DNA of 64,000 nucleotides from Begonia masoniana. Lineage: Eukaryota > Streptophyta > Magnoliopsida > Cucurbitales > Begoniaceae. The stretch spans positions 24,326,383 through 24,390,382 of the forward strand of contig CM039502.1 in NCBI GenBank assembly GCA_022432975.1. The letters run 5' to 3'. How positions within the stretch are numbered: position 1 is the stretch's first letter; every line of letters begins with the position of its first letter. Position numbers and translations under genes: made by a program. Shown in pieces: positions 48,276 through 59,008 of this stretch. The notes under the pieces are model-generated. The model searched no databases. It worked only from the letters and a program-made list of their open reading frames with translations, and was not told the DNA's origin.

Positions 48276-49546
48276 TGTAACGACCCCTTTTCCCAGCAAG
48301 ATATTGTCCGCTCTGGGGATTGGGCCGCAGCCCAATATCCTCCCCTCACGGCTTTGTTTGGCGAGAACTTCTCGGAAGGTCACCCAACCTGGAGCTGCTC
48401 TCGCCGAAGCACTTTTAACTTCGGAGTTCTTATGGGATCCGTTGTCAATTGTGCTCCAAAACGCGTCTTGCTATGTTGGAAGAGTCTCTTTACATATGTT
48501 TCATTTCCACATACTTCCCCAAGCGATGTGGGATTGTGACGACTCCCTTTTTACGACCTGTCACCTTCCGGTTCGCCCGCGCGGACGTACCGCCATCCGG
48601 GTTCCGGTTCGTGCAGCCATCGTACCCATACGTGCATATTCGGGTCATCACAGTCACCCCCCCTTCGGGAGCCCAATGTCCATTTGGCCACATTTCTGGT
48701 TGGGTACAGGCTCTGATACCATTTGTAACGACCCCTTTTCCCAGCAAGATATTGTCCGCTCTGGGGATTGGGCCGCAGCCCAATATCCTCCCCTTACGGC
48801 TTTGTTTGGCGAGAACTTCCCGGAAGGTCACCCAACCTGGAGCTGCTCTCGCCGAAGCACTTTTAACTTCGGAGTTCTTATGGATCCGTTGTCAATTGTG
48901 CTCCAAAACGCGTCTTGCTATGTTGGAAGGGTCTCTTTACATATGTTTCATTTCCACATACTTCTCCAAGCGATGTGGGATTGTGACGACCCCCTTTTTA
49001 AGACCTGTCACCTTCCAGTTCGCCTGCGCGGAGGTACCGCTATCCGGGTTCCGGTTCGTGCAGCCATCGTACCCATACGTGCATATTCGGGTCATCACAG
49101 TCACCCCCCCTTCGGGAGCCCAATGTCCATTGGCCACATTTCTGGTTGGGTACAGGCTCTGATACCATTTGTAACGACCCCTTTTCCCAGCAAGATATTG
49201 TCCGCTCTGGGGATTGGGCCGCAGCCCAATATCCTCCCCTTACGGCTTTGTTTGGCGAGAACTTCCCGGAAGGTCACCCAACCTGGAGCTGCTCTCGCCG
49301 AAGCACTTTTAACTTCGGAGTTCTTATGGGATCCGTTGTCAATTGTGCTCCAAAACGCGTCTTGCTATGTTGGAAGGGTCTCTTTACATATGTTTCATTT
49401 CCACATACTTCTCCAAGCGATGTGGGATTGTGACGACCCCCTTTTTAAGACCTGTCACCTTCCAGTTCGCCTGCGCGGAGGTACCGCTATCCGGGTTCCG
49501 GTTCGTGCAGCCATCGTACCCATACGTGCATATTCGGGTCATCACA
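48276..49546 (-). mobile_element. Cassandra TRIM retrotransposon, tandem form with three LTRs
   Basis: Three LTRs (48276-48652, 48724-49099 and 49170-49546, 376-377 bp each) are separated by two nearly identical internal segments of 71 and 70 bp. The ends are TGTAACGACCCC and GGGTCATCACA on the plus strand. A perfect target duplication CTATA (48271-48275, 49547-49551) is confirmed by the empty site in the sister Copia LTR. On the minus strand TGGTATCAGAGCCTGTACCC, the tRNA-Met primer site, follows each LTR, and a GAAGGGGGGG purine tract precedes the next. Each LTR has a 5S rRNA-like block, the defining feature of Cassandra. The element has no coding capacity. Confidence 0.93.
48360..48441 (-). 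other. 5S rRNA-derived block in the Cassandra LTR (first of three)
   Basis: Read on the minus strand, the block runs GGATCCCATAAGAACTCCGA, AGTTAAAAGTGCTTCGGCGA, GAGCAG, GGTTGGGTGACC and GAGAAGTTCTCG. This follows the middle and 3' half of plant 5S rRNA, including the region of the internal pol III A box and C box, with scattered substitutions. Copies recur near 48809-48889 and 49255-49336. It is not a functional 5S gene, since the first third is absent. Confidence 0.88.
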
Positions 49547-49916
49547 CTATAACTACTCGGATATTCGCCCAAAAATTCAGGAAAGCATCCCATTAATCAT
49601 GGGAACTCAGAGCCCAGCAAATCGTGCCAAATCTACAGCAAATCGGCTTTCCAAATAAAACTTTTCTAAAAAACAAGTGCATATAGCTTTTTCCAATATC
49701 TTTCCTAATATCGTTGTTTCCTTATTTTTCTCTTCCATAGAATCATCATTATTGTTGACCAGACGCCATCCAATAAACAGAATTGATTATTGCTTGATCA
49801 CCAAGTATAAAATCATCAAATTAAGAAATACTGAAATTGATATATTTTCTCCATAAATATGAATATATTTTGCCAAAAACACAATTGCCAACATATGCAA
49901 ATATTTTGCATTTACA

Positions 49917-51113
49917 ATCTTCCCCTTTGGCATTTTTTGGCAAAATCAATACTTTCAAGAACTCCCCCTGAAAATAGTAACTCCTCCTGAATTGAGACTT
50001 CAATCATCATAAAACATATCACTCATAATATCATCATCAGAGAACAGAACATATCACCATAAATCCATAAATCCAAAATACTCCCCCTTTTTGCCATAAA
50101 AAGACAAACATGTATATCAGAGATTATCAATCTCTATAAAAACATCATAATCACCAAATAATCACCATAGGGAGATAGCCAAAATCAAGAATATATAATA
50201 TTCAGATAAGCACCAGAATCGCCATATATAAGAGAGGGAAATAGGAGAGCTAACCGTGTATTCTTGTCGTCTTCATGTTTCATAATTTGGTCAAATAAAC
50301 TCAAAATATATTGAATTTTTGATTTTGAACATCAAGGCCGCTATTGTCTTGTTAACACCAGTTTCATGAGAAGTCGGCATCTGGAATTTCATACTTATCC
50401 GTAAGTTGTGAAGCTGTAAAATCTTTTCCATGGGGCAAGATGCGTCTGACACCCCCAGTGACACCAATTGAAACTCCTGACTTTTCAACAATTTTGGTCT
50501 CCTTAACATGTTCCTTCACATTAGCAGCTTTCTTTCTCTCGAACATATCATCAGCAGCTTCCTTAGCAGACATTTTTCTAACACGGTCATCAAGCATCTA
50601 ATAACAACTATCTTTGCATTTTCTATCTTCGATTACCATTTGCTGATATTCAACAATTCCATCTCACCTTCAAGAAACTTGATAAAACAGGATAACAATG
50701 CAGAATCAGAATCAGAACAGAACCAGAAGAATTAGAAAGATTGTCAAAAGTTGGAACACCCTCAGGAACACCTTCCAGAACATTAACCGGATTACTTGCC
50801 AAAAGCTTGTAGCTATTCATAATTTCCTCCATAGACCAGTATAATGAATCTTTGAAGTATAATTCAGATCTTTGCAAGTTGAGAAATAAACCCAATATAA
50901 TAAAGATGCTCCAAACTCCATTAAAAATAGACTTCCAATTTTGCAAGTCACATACGGTGTTGCTCCACAGAATATCATAATATCCAGAATGATCACTTTC
51001 AGCAGATGATGAGCACTACACAATAGATCACCAAAATAAAATAAAAAAAAACAAACGCCTAATGCAAGTGGCGAATTTTTTTTTTTTTAAAATAAATAAA
51101 AGCAATAATCAGC
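49917..51113 (-). other. Non-coding 3' region of the second Copia element
   Basis: This lies between the pol stop and the 3' LTR. It holds several purine-rich tracts on the minus strand (AGGGGGAGT near 49970 and 50090, AGGGGAAGA at 49918), as described for Sireviruses, and minus-strand ORFs up to about 100 residues (such as 50291-50597) that could be remnants of an envelope-like gene. I cannot assign them. Confidence 0.6.
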
Positions 51114-54100
51114 TTACATAACACAGAGGCCTAGTGCAGACCTCAGCTCTTCAAACCTTGCACCATCCAATGCCTTGGTGAAAATATCGGCAATTTGCTT
51201 TTCGGTCACCATATGCTCCAAATTAATAATTTTGTCCTCCACTAAAGATCGAATAAAATGATGTCGTATGTCAATATGCTTTGTCCGTGAATGCTGAATA
51301 GGATTTTTCGAAATATTGATAGCACTCAAATTATCGTAGTAGAGGGTCATGACACTATGTGTGACACCATAGTCTTTCATCATTTGTTTCATCCAAAGAA
51401 GCTGCGTACAGCTGCTACCTGCTGCTATATACTCTGCCTCGGCTGTAGATAGAGAAATAGAATTCTGTTTCTTGCTAAACCATGACACTAAGTTGTGTCC
51501 AACATAAAAACATCCACCCGAAGTGCTTTTTCGGTCATCGAAGCTTCCTGCCCAGTCAGCATCACAATAACCCACCAGATTAGCATTAGAATCAAAAGAA
51601 TACCAGATGCCATAATCAGTTGTTCCACTAACATATTTCAGAATTCGTTTAACCGACACTAGGTGTGACTCTTTCGGATTAGCTTGAAATCGAGCGCATA
51701 AACCCACGCTATAGCAAATATCTGGTCGGCTGGCAGTAAGATATAATAGGCTTCCAATCATGTTTCTATATAAACGTGGATCAACAGCAATACCCTTCTC
51801 GTCTTTGGAAATTTTCTCGTGTGTCCCAAGGGGTGTTCTACTCGGGCGTGCATTCTCAAGCTTAAACTTCTTCAACAAATTCTTGGCATATTTGGCTTGA
51901 GAGATAAAAATACCATTCTTTTCTTGCTGAATTTGAAGCCCAAGAAAACAAGTGAGTTCTCCAACCATACTCATCTTGAATTCACCGGTCATTTGAGCAA
52001 CAAACTCATCCACCATCGCCTGTGACACCGAGTCAAACACTATGTCGTCAACATATATTTGAGCAAGTAAAAACTGACCTTTGGCACGTCGGACAAAAAA
52101 GGTTTTATCTACTCCCCCTCGCTCATATCCCTTGGTTAATAAATATTATGTGAGTCGTTCATGCCATGCACGAAGGGCTTGTTTGAGCCCATATAACGCC
52201 TTCTTCAACTTGTACACATACTCGGGATGATGAGGGTCTTCAAAACCCTTTGGTTGAGCAACATAAACTTCTTCATTTAGAAACCCATTGAGGAACGCAC
52301 TCTTCACATCCATTTGATATAACTTGAACCGCATGACACACGCAATAGCCAATAAGAGCCGAATAGATTCAAGACGTGCAACCGGAGCGAAAGTTTCATC
52401 GAAATCAACTCCTTCAATCTGAGAATACCCTTGAGCAACTAGCTGAGCTTTATTGCGAGTAATGTTTCCATGTTCATCGGTTTTGTTCTTGAAAATCCAC
52501 TTAGTACCAATAACGTTCACATCAGGAGGACACGGTACTAAGTCCCAAACTTGATTTCGGGAGAATTGACTAAGTTCTTCTTGCATGGCTCCTATCCAGT
52601 ACTCATCTAGCAATGCTTCTTTCACATTTTTTGGCTCGATCGTTGATGTAAAGCATGCCATTTGGATCATGTCTCAATAATTCACTCTCGGCTTATCTCT
52701 GGTTCGTATACCGTCATTCAGACCACCAATAATCTTGTCTGTAGGATGATTCTTTTGAACCCATGTAGATGGTTGTCTGTGGCGTGTGATATCAGCTTCT
52801 ACTTCATCAACAGTCTCTGTTTGATCTGAGACACCCTCTGTGACACCGGGTGAAACACTAGCGCCTTCATTATTTAAAATGTAGTCTGCATCATCTTTTG
52901 GATTATCAATTGTGTCCAGAGAGTCGTCCACTTGAACATTTGCAGATTCGATGACAGTTCGAGTTCTTTTGTTGTAAACCCGATAGGCACGACTATTTGT
53001 AGCATAACCGAGAAAGATTGCTTCATCACTCTTGGGATCAAGTTTCTCCCTGTGTTCCCTGTCATTCAACACAAAGCAGAGGCTGCCAAACGGATGAAAA
53101 TAATTAAGATTCGGAGATTTACCTTTCCATATCTCATAGGGTGTCATAGAAGTTTTGCCGCGGAGATACACCCGATTAATGGTATAACAAGCTGTATTCA
53201 TAGCCTCAGCCTAGAATTTTTGAGGAACATCTCTTTCATGTAGCATTACTCGAGTCATTTCTGCCAAAGTACGATTCTTCCTTTCAACGACTCCGTTTTG
53301 TTGAGGAGTCTTGGGTGCCGAGAATTCGTGAGCGATCCCTAGATGTTTACAAAAATTTGAGAACTCAGAGTTTTCAAACTCTCTTCCATGGTCACTGCGG
53401 ATACGTATAATTTTCAAAATAACATAGTCTTTCTCGCGTTGAAGTCGAGTACACATTGACTTGAAAACTTTGAACGTGTCGGACTTTTCTCTTAGAAACT
53501 CCACCCATGTATAGCGTGAAAAAATCATCAACAGCAACGAATACGTAACGTTTTCCTCCAATACTTTCAACAGGCATCGGCCCCATTAGATCCATGTGAA
53601 GTAATTCAAGAACCCGGGTAGTTGTGGAACCCTGTGACACCGGGTGAGACACCTTCGTTTGCTTTCTAATTTGACATGGTCCGCATAATTTATCTTCATC
53701 AAATTTTAATTCAGAAATTCTTCGAACAGCACCTTTTGAAATAAGCTTCTCCAGCATTCTGAAATTAACATGTCCCAACTTTCTATGCCATAAGATAGTG
53801 TCTTCCATACTCGACCGAAGGCAGGTAGACGAGGAATAAATAAGATAACAATTGTCCGATGATCTAACTCCTTCAATAACACAATTTTTGTTTTGATCGG
53901 ATACAACACATCTTTCTCTCGTAAATTGCACATTCAGATCTTGATCACAAAGCTGGCTAATACTGATTAGGTTGGACTTCAAACCATTTACCAATAAAAC
54001 ATTACTCAACTTTGGTAAACCAGGAACATTCAACGTTCCCCCGCCAATGACATCCGATGTGACACCGTTGCCGAAAGTAACTTTTTCCACGGATTCAGGT

Positions 54101-55855
54101 ACAATATCCTTCAAGTATCTTTCTTCACCTGTCATATGTCTAGAACAGCCACTATCAAAATACCATGCATTGGTTCCGATCGCTTTTAGTGAGAGATGTG
54201 TAACATTGCACTTTAAATTTGATTTCTTCACCCATTTCTGATAAGGGAATCTGTAGGAAGAAGTATTTCTAACAGTACCAAGTCTTAGATCCGCAAGATA
54301 GTTGAAGCATGTAGAACGAATATGACCACGGCGTTGGCAATAATGACATACATAAACATACTTGTTATCTTTACTGCTTGAGGCATGATAGAAACTATAG
54401 GAATTTGATTTTCTGTCAGTTCTTGGCATTCTGTTTGCAACTTGCTTTCCTTTGTAATCTTCTCCCCTGTCTAACACCTGCTGTGACACACGGACTTTCT
54501 TTCACAAATTTTATCACAGAACGATTTTCCTTTACAGCAACAGTCTTTAAACCTGAACTTTCACCTTTGAAACCCAGTCCAAACCGATTTACGCTTGATT
54601 TGTCGACATTTAAAATATCATCGAGATTAGAAGAACCTGAATTCAGCATTTTGACATTCTTCTTCACGAGGCTTATCTCATTGGTTAAATCATTAACTTC
54701 ATCATGACTTGCTTTCAGCTTTGTCTCCAAATCATCAATAACATTTTGAAGATTGTTCTTCTCATCCTTCAAATTTCTAATCTGTGCGTGTAGAAGCTGA
54801 TTTACTTTAACAAGCTCGGTCCATTTCTCATGTAGAAACTTATATTCTCCAATAAGATCTTCTTCTGTGACTGGTTCTTCGTCTTCATCACTATTACTAG
54901 AAAATCCGTCTGTGACACCCTGTATAACACTGACATTTTCTTCATGTTCTATCTTTCCAGCAAGTGCCATATGGTTGCTCTGAAATTCATCTTCGTTTTC
55001 TGACTCATCCTCACTCCAGGTTGCATTCAGAGAATTCTTCTTTTTCTTCAAGGTGTTAGCACATTCTGCCTGTATGTGCCCAAATCCTTCACATTCTCTG
55101 CACTGAATCCCTTTATTCTTTAATGGTTGATCAGACATATTAGTTTCTTCTCTTTGCTTCTTGTTGCATGAAGATCCATTTTTGAAGTATGTGACACCCT
55201 GCTTGACACCGCGTGTATTCCTTCCGAATCGCTTCATAACTCTGCTGAAATTCTTCGAGAGCAGGGCTAGAGATTCCTCCAAGTCATCTTCATCATGCTT
55301 GCTGTAATTTTGTACCTCTGATTTTAAAGCAACTCCCTTTGCCTTTTTATTTTCGGTCTCTCCTCCAAGATTCATTTCGAAAATTCTAAGAGATCCCATC
55401 AACTCTTCTAGCTTCATTTTAGACACATCTTTGGCTTCTTCTATGGCAGTAACTTTATAGGCAAATCTTTGTGGCAAAGATCGGAGAGTTTTTCGAACAA
55501 GTTTTTCTTCGGAAAATGTTTCACCGAGGGCAAAAGCTTCATTTGCTATATCACATAATTTTGCATTGAACTCGCCAATGGTCTCATCTTCCTGCATCTT
55601 CAAATTCTCAAATCGAGAGGTTAATATTTGCATTTTAGACAACTTTACCGTAGATGTTCCTTCATAGGTGGTTTGAAGAATTTCCCATGCTCTCTTTGCC
55701 GATTCACATGTGGAGATGAGTCTGAATTGTATTGGATCAACACCATTGAAGATAGCATTGAGAGCTTTCGAATTACTATTTGCCAAAGCATCCTCATTTG
55801 CCGACCAATCTTCTTCCGGCTTAAGAGAAATAACACCTTTTGCATCAGTATTCAC
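51114..55855 (-). pseudogene. Copia gag-pol of the second Sirevirus element, degenerate
   Basis: The minus-strand order is gag (55855-54416, with zinc knuckle CRECEGFGHIQAEC and a long coiled-coil-like segment), a second knuckle CHYCQRRGHIRSTC, protease WYFDSGCSRHMTG, integrase starting WHRKLGHVNFRML and then PQQNGVVERKN, RT with AQIYVDDIVF, and RNase H with STAEAEYIAAGSS, ending QIADIFTKALDG near 51114. Gag and protease lie in different frames that overlap around 54416-54489. A second frame change lies near 53540 in integrase, and stops interrupt at 53211, 52674 and 52146. With nearly matching LTRs, this copy probably moved with proteins supplied by another element. Confidence 0.93.
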
Positions 55856-56061
55856 AGGAGGATTCCAACCTGTTAAAATAGATCTTCAAGCCTTCTCATC
55901 AATAGCTTTAATAAATGCCCTCATCCTTGCTTTCCAATAGGCATAATTACTCCCATCCAATAATGGCAGACGCATTGTAGAACCTCCTTCTTTCATAGAA
56001 TCCATCGCACACGAACTAGAGTCTTGTCCCGCTGATCTCGCTTAAGAAACAGAAGCGACCC

Positions 56062-56073
56062 GCTCTGATACCA
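56062..56073 (-). other. Primer binding site of the second Copia element
   Basis: TGGTATCAGAGC on the minus strand, a perfect match to the initiator tRNA-Met primer site, two bases inside the 5' LTR boundary. Confidence 0.9.
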
Positions 56074-56075
56074 AT

Positions 56076-57302
56076 TGAAAAATTACGATTAGTTCTGCGG
56101 TGTCACACAGGGTGTTACAGGATGTTACGTGTGACACCGATGATAAATGCAATGATGGACAATATAAAATGCGAAAATAAATGACACAGGAGGTTGGTAA
56201 CGCAGTTCGGCAATCAGCCTACGTCTGCGGGGCCACACCCAGATATAAAAACTTTTCCTTGAGTTCACAAAGTTACAAGACACTCGGACTTATACAAATA
56301 AAGACTCTCTCTTATCTTTGTTGCCGCCTCTAGCTAACTTCCCCAACGAAACAGTTTTTGCGAGATCCCCTCGACTTTAGAACGACCTCTCCCAAGATCT
56401 AGATAACAACAAGATCCCCTCCTCCCGAAACCCGTGTTATGGCAAGATCCCCTCGCCCACGATCAAGAACGACAAGCTCCCCTTGTCTAAGAAACAGAAC
56501 TCCTCCTGAGTTCGGATGCTGTCTCCTCCCGAGACAGAGCTTCAATGAAGAACAAAAACTATTGCCTCCTGGGACACCTCCTGGAACACCGGATCGAAGT
56601 CTTCGGATGCAATACACAACACACTCAGTAGAACGATGAAATCCACAGATTATGTCGAGTGTGTAAAACAATCACTTACTCAAACGCAGAAGCGATGAGA
56701 GTGAAAGAAAAACCGACGGCTCGGAAAAAGGAAGAAAACCTCCTCAGGCGTAAAACAAAATTCCGTCGTCAATCAGTTTTCACAGAAAACGAAAACCTTA
56801 AATAGTCTTGGCAACTTCCATATTTTCAATTCCTTCAGTTACCAAATCAGATTTAACGCCGCATGGAATAAGGAAACACAATCTTAACAAATTCGGTTGT
56901 GTGACACCTTGTGTGACACTTTAGGAAAGTTTCTATAACTACTCGGATATTCGCCCAAAAATTCAGGAAAGCATCCCATTAATCATGGGAACTCAGAGCC
57001 CAGTAAATCGTGCCAAATCTACAGCAAATCGGCTTTCCAAATAAAACTTTTCCAAAAAACAAGTGCATATAGCTTTTTCCAATATCTTTCCTAATATCGT
57101 TGTTTCCTTATTTTTCTCTTCCATAGAATCATCATTATTGTTGACCAGACGCCATCCAATAAACAGAATTGATTATTGCTTGATCACCAAATATAAAATC
57201 ATCAAATTAAGAAATACTGAAATTGATATATTTTCTCCATAAATATGAATATATTTTGCCAAAAACACAATTGCCAACATATGCAAATATTTTGCATTTA
57301 CA
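56076..57302 (-). repeat. 5' LTR of the second Copia element
   Basis: 1227 bp, TGAAAAATTACG ... ATTTTGCATTTACA on the plus strand. It lacks an 11-bp segment present in the other LTR near 47748 and has the undisturbed version of the site where Cassandra inserted in the other copy (near 56935). Confidence 0.95.
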
Positions 57303-57429
57303 GCTACGAAAGAAAGATTTCTTAAATTCTTGTAATTTAAAGAAGAAGAAGGATTAAAGGGAGTCCCCGAAAAGACGATTAGGCTTCTTGCTAGATCACG
57401 CTCATGAGCAGAACAGAACAGACTCTCTG

Positions 57430-57616
57430 TTGAGAGAGAGAGAGAGGGTAGTTTAGTAATTTTGAAAGGGTATCTGTCAAATTTAACGGAAAAAATTGAC
57501 GGGAGAGTTTGAATTGCAAACGTTTTATACGATAAGGTTTGATTGGGTCAAAAATAAACGTTAGGGGTCAAATGACCACTAACTCCATACGTTAGGGACT
57601 AAATTGAACTTTTCCT
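57430..57616. repeat. Right terminal inverted repeat of the Pack-MULE
   Basis: Reverse complement of 46368-46556 with scattered mismatches. The inner side starts with a GAGAGAGAGAGAG run. The outer end CTTTTCCT abuts the AAAGAAATA target copy. Confidence 0.85.
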
Positions 57617-57668
57617 AAAGAAATATTAACTATTAAGCTATCAAGTTTTTTAACAACACAAACTTCTA

Positions 57669-58998
57669 GTGGGATCTCATTCCCGAGAACATGCTTTCGG
57701 TCTTAAGAATGGGATCTCATTCCCGAGAACATGCTTTCGGTCTTAAGAATGGGATCTCGTTCCCGAGTAGGAAAGTCGTCAAAATATTAATGATTCTTTC
57801 AGAAAATATACTAAACGATATTAGATTTTTTTTTTAAAATTTTTACCACATGTTTATCATATCATATCATGGGAAAATTTCTGAAAAATTATGTTTTAAA
57901 ATTTCACGATTTATCATAATTTTTTACGTCTTTTAAAAAAAAAATTATTAAAATTATATATGTCATCTAAAAATTATAAAAATTTTCAAATAGACTCTAC
58001 TTATATAAGTAGAGTCGATTGTGAAAGTTTCATAATTTTTAGATAACATATATAATTTTAATGAATTATTTTATAAACAAATGTAAAAACTTATCCGAGA
58101 ACATGCTTTCGGTCTTAAGAATGGGATCTCATTCCCGAGAACATGCTTTCGGTCTTAAGAATGGGATCTCATTCCCGAGAACATGCTTTCGGTCTTAAGA
58201 ATGGGATCTCATTCCCGAGAACATGCTTTCGGTCTTAAGAATGGGATCTCATTCCCGAGAACATGCTTTCGGTCTTAAGAATGGGATCTCATTCCCGAGA
58301 ACATGCTTTCGGTCTTAAGAATGGGATCTCATTCCCGAGAACATGCTTTCGGTCTTAAGAATGGGATCTCATTCCCGAGAACATGCTTTCGGTCTTAAGA
58401 ATGGGATCTCATTCCCGAGAACATGCTTTCGGTCTTAAGAATGGGATCTCATTCCCGAGAACATGCTTTCGGTCTTAAGAATGGGATCTCATTCCCGAGA
58501 ACATGCTTTCGGTCTTAAGAATGGGATCTCATTCCCGAGAACATGCTTTCGGTCTTAAGAATGGGATCTCATTCCCGAGAACATGCTTTCGGTCTTCCCG
58601 AGTAGGAAAGTCGTCAAAATATTAATGATTCTTTCAGAAAATATACTAAACGATATTAGATTTTTTTTTTTAAATTTTTACCACATGTTTATCATATCAT
58701 ATCATGGGAAAATTTCTGAAAAATTATGTTTTTAAAATTTTCACGATTTATCATAATTTTTTACGTCTTTTAAAAAAAAATTATTAAAATTATATATGTC
58801 ATCTAAAAATTATAAAAATTTTCAAATAGACTCTACTTATATAAGTAGAGTCGATTGTGAAAGTTTCATAATTTTTAGATAACATATATAATTTTAATGA
58901 ATTATTTTATAAACAAATGTAAAAACTTATGACAAATTGTGAAAAAATACATTTTCAGAATTTATTCCTATGATATGTTGGACATGTAATAAAAATTT
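57669..58998. repeat. Foldback element duplicated together with a 40-bp minisatellite
   Basis: The order is about 2.5 minisatellite units (57669-57768), an AT-rich foldback segment (about 57774-58096), about 12.5 units (58096-58596), and the AT-rich segment again (58597-58930) with its outer arm (to about 58998). The 40-bp unit contains GGGATCTCATTCCCGAG and AACATGCTTTCGGTCTTAAG; units in the long array look identical. Each AT-rich copy has a perfect 24-bp palindrome beginning GACTCTAC and centred on TATATA (57993-58016, 58829-58852). Its arms match the MITE at 31000-31251. Confidence 0.9.
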
Positions 58999-59008
58999 TA
59001 AGAATAAG

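Larger units (their letters stand above)
47403..49916 (-). repeat. 3' LTR of the second Copia element (contains Cassandra)
   Basis: On the plus strand it begins TGAAAAATTATGATTAG and ends ATTTTGCATTTACA. Cassandra plus one target copy (48276-49551) interrupts it. The intact sister at 56076-57302 shows the uninterrupted site AGTTTCTATAACTACTCGG. Confidence 0.95.
47403..57302 (-). mobile_element. Complete Sirevirus-type Copia element nested in the Pack-MULE
   Basis: The 9900-bp element runs on the minus strand, with LTRs at 56076-57302 (5') and 47403-49916 (3', with a nested Cassandra). A perfect target duplication GCTAC flanks it (47398-47402 and 57303-57307). The primer binding site TGGTATCAGAGC lies next to the 5' LTR, and a purine tract (AAAGGGGAAGA on the minus strand, about 49918-49928) next to the 3' LTR. 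Without the Cassandra and one CTATA copy the 3' LTR is 1238 bp. The 11-bp difference from the 1227-bp partner is explained by one small deletion near 56418. Otherwise I see only scattered base changes, so the insertion is fairly recent. Confidence 0.95.
46368..57616. mobile_element. Pack-MULE-like transposon carrying an LRR gene fragment and a nested Copia element
   Basis: Inverted ends of about 185 bp face each other. The left starts GGGAAAAGTTCAATTTAG (46368) and the right, read inward, AGGAAAAGTTCAATTTAG (from 57616). The match continues through AACGTTTATTTTTGACCCAATCAA, AAAACGTTTGCAATTCAAAC and the CT-rich run. A perfect 9-bp target duplication AAAGAAATA flanks it (46359-46367 and 57617-57625); nine bases is the Mutator-superfamily hallmark. 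Removing the later Copia element and its TSD leaves a 1344-bp non-autonomous element whose interior holds a truncated LRR gene (46670-47125). No transposase is present. Confidence 0.85.

Noticed and set aside
48710..48721. Possible tRNA remnant (TGGTATCAGAGC on the minus strand)
   Set aside because: It is the primer binding site of Cassandra, complementary to the tRNA-Met 3' end, not a tRNA gene.
48235..49596. A 453-codon plus-strand ORF
   Set aside because: It is an open frame across the three Cassandra LTRs and their internal segments; its internal repetition follows the element, and the DNA is explained by LTR, primer site and 5S-like sequence.
58096..58596. CRISPR-like regular repeats
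   Set aside because: The 40-bp units are contiguous with no unique spacers, and the genome is eukaryotic; this is a minisatellite.
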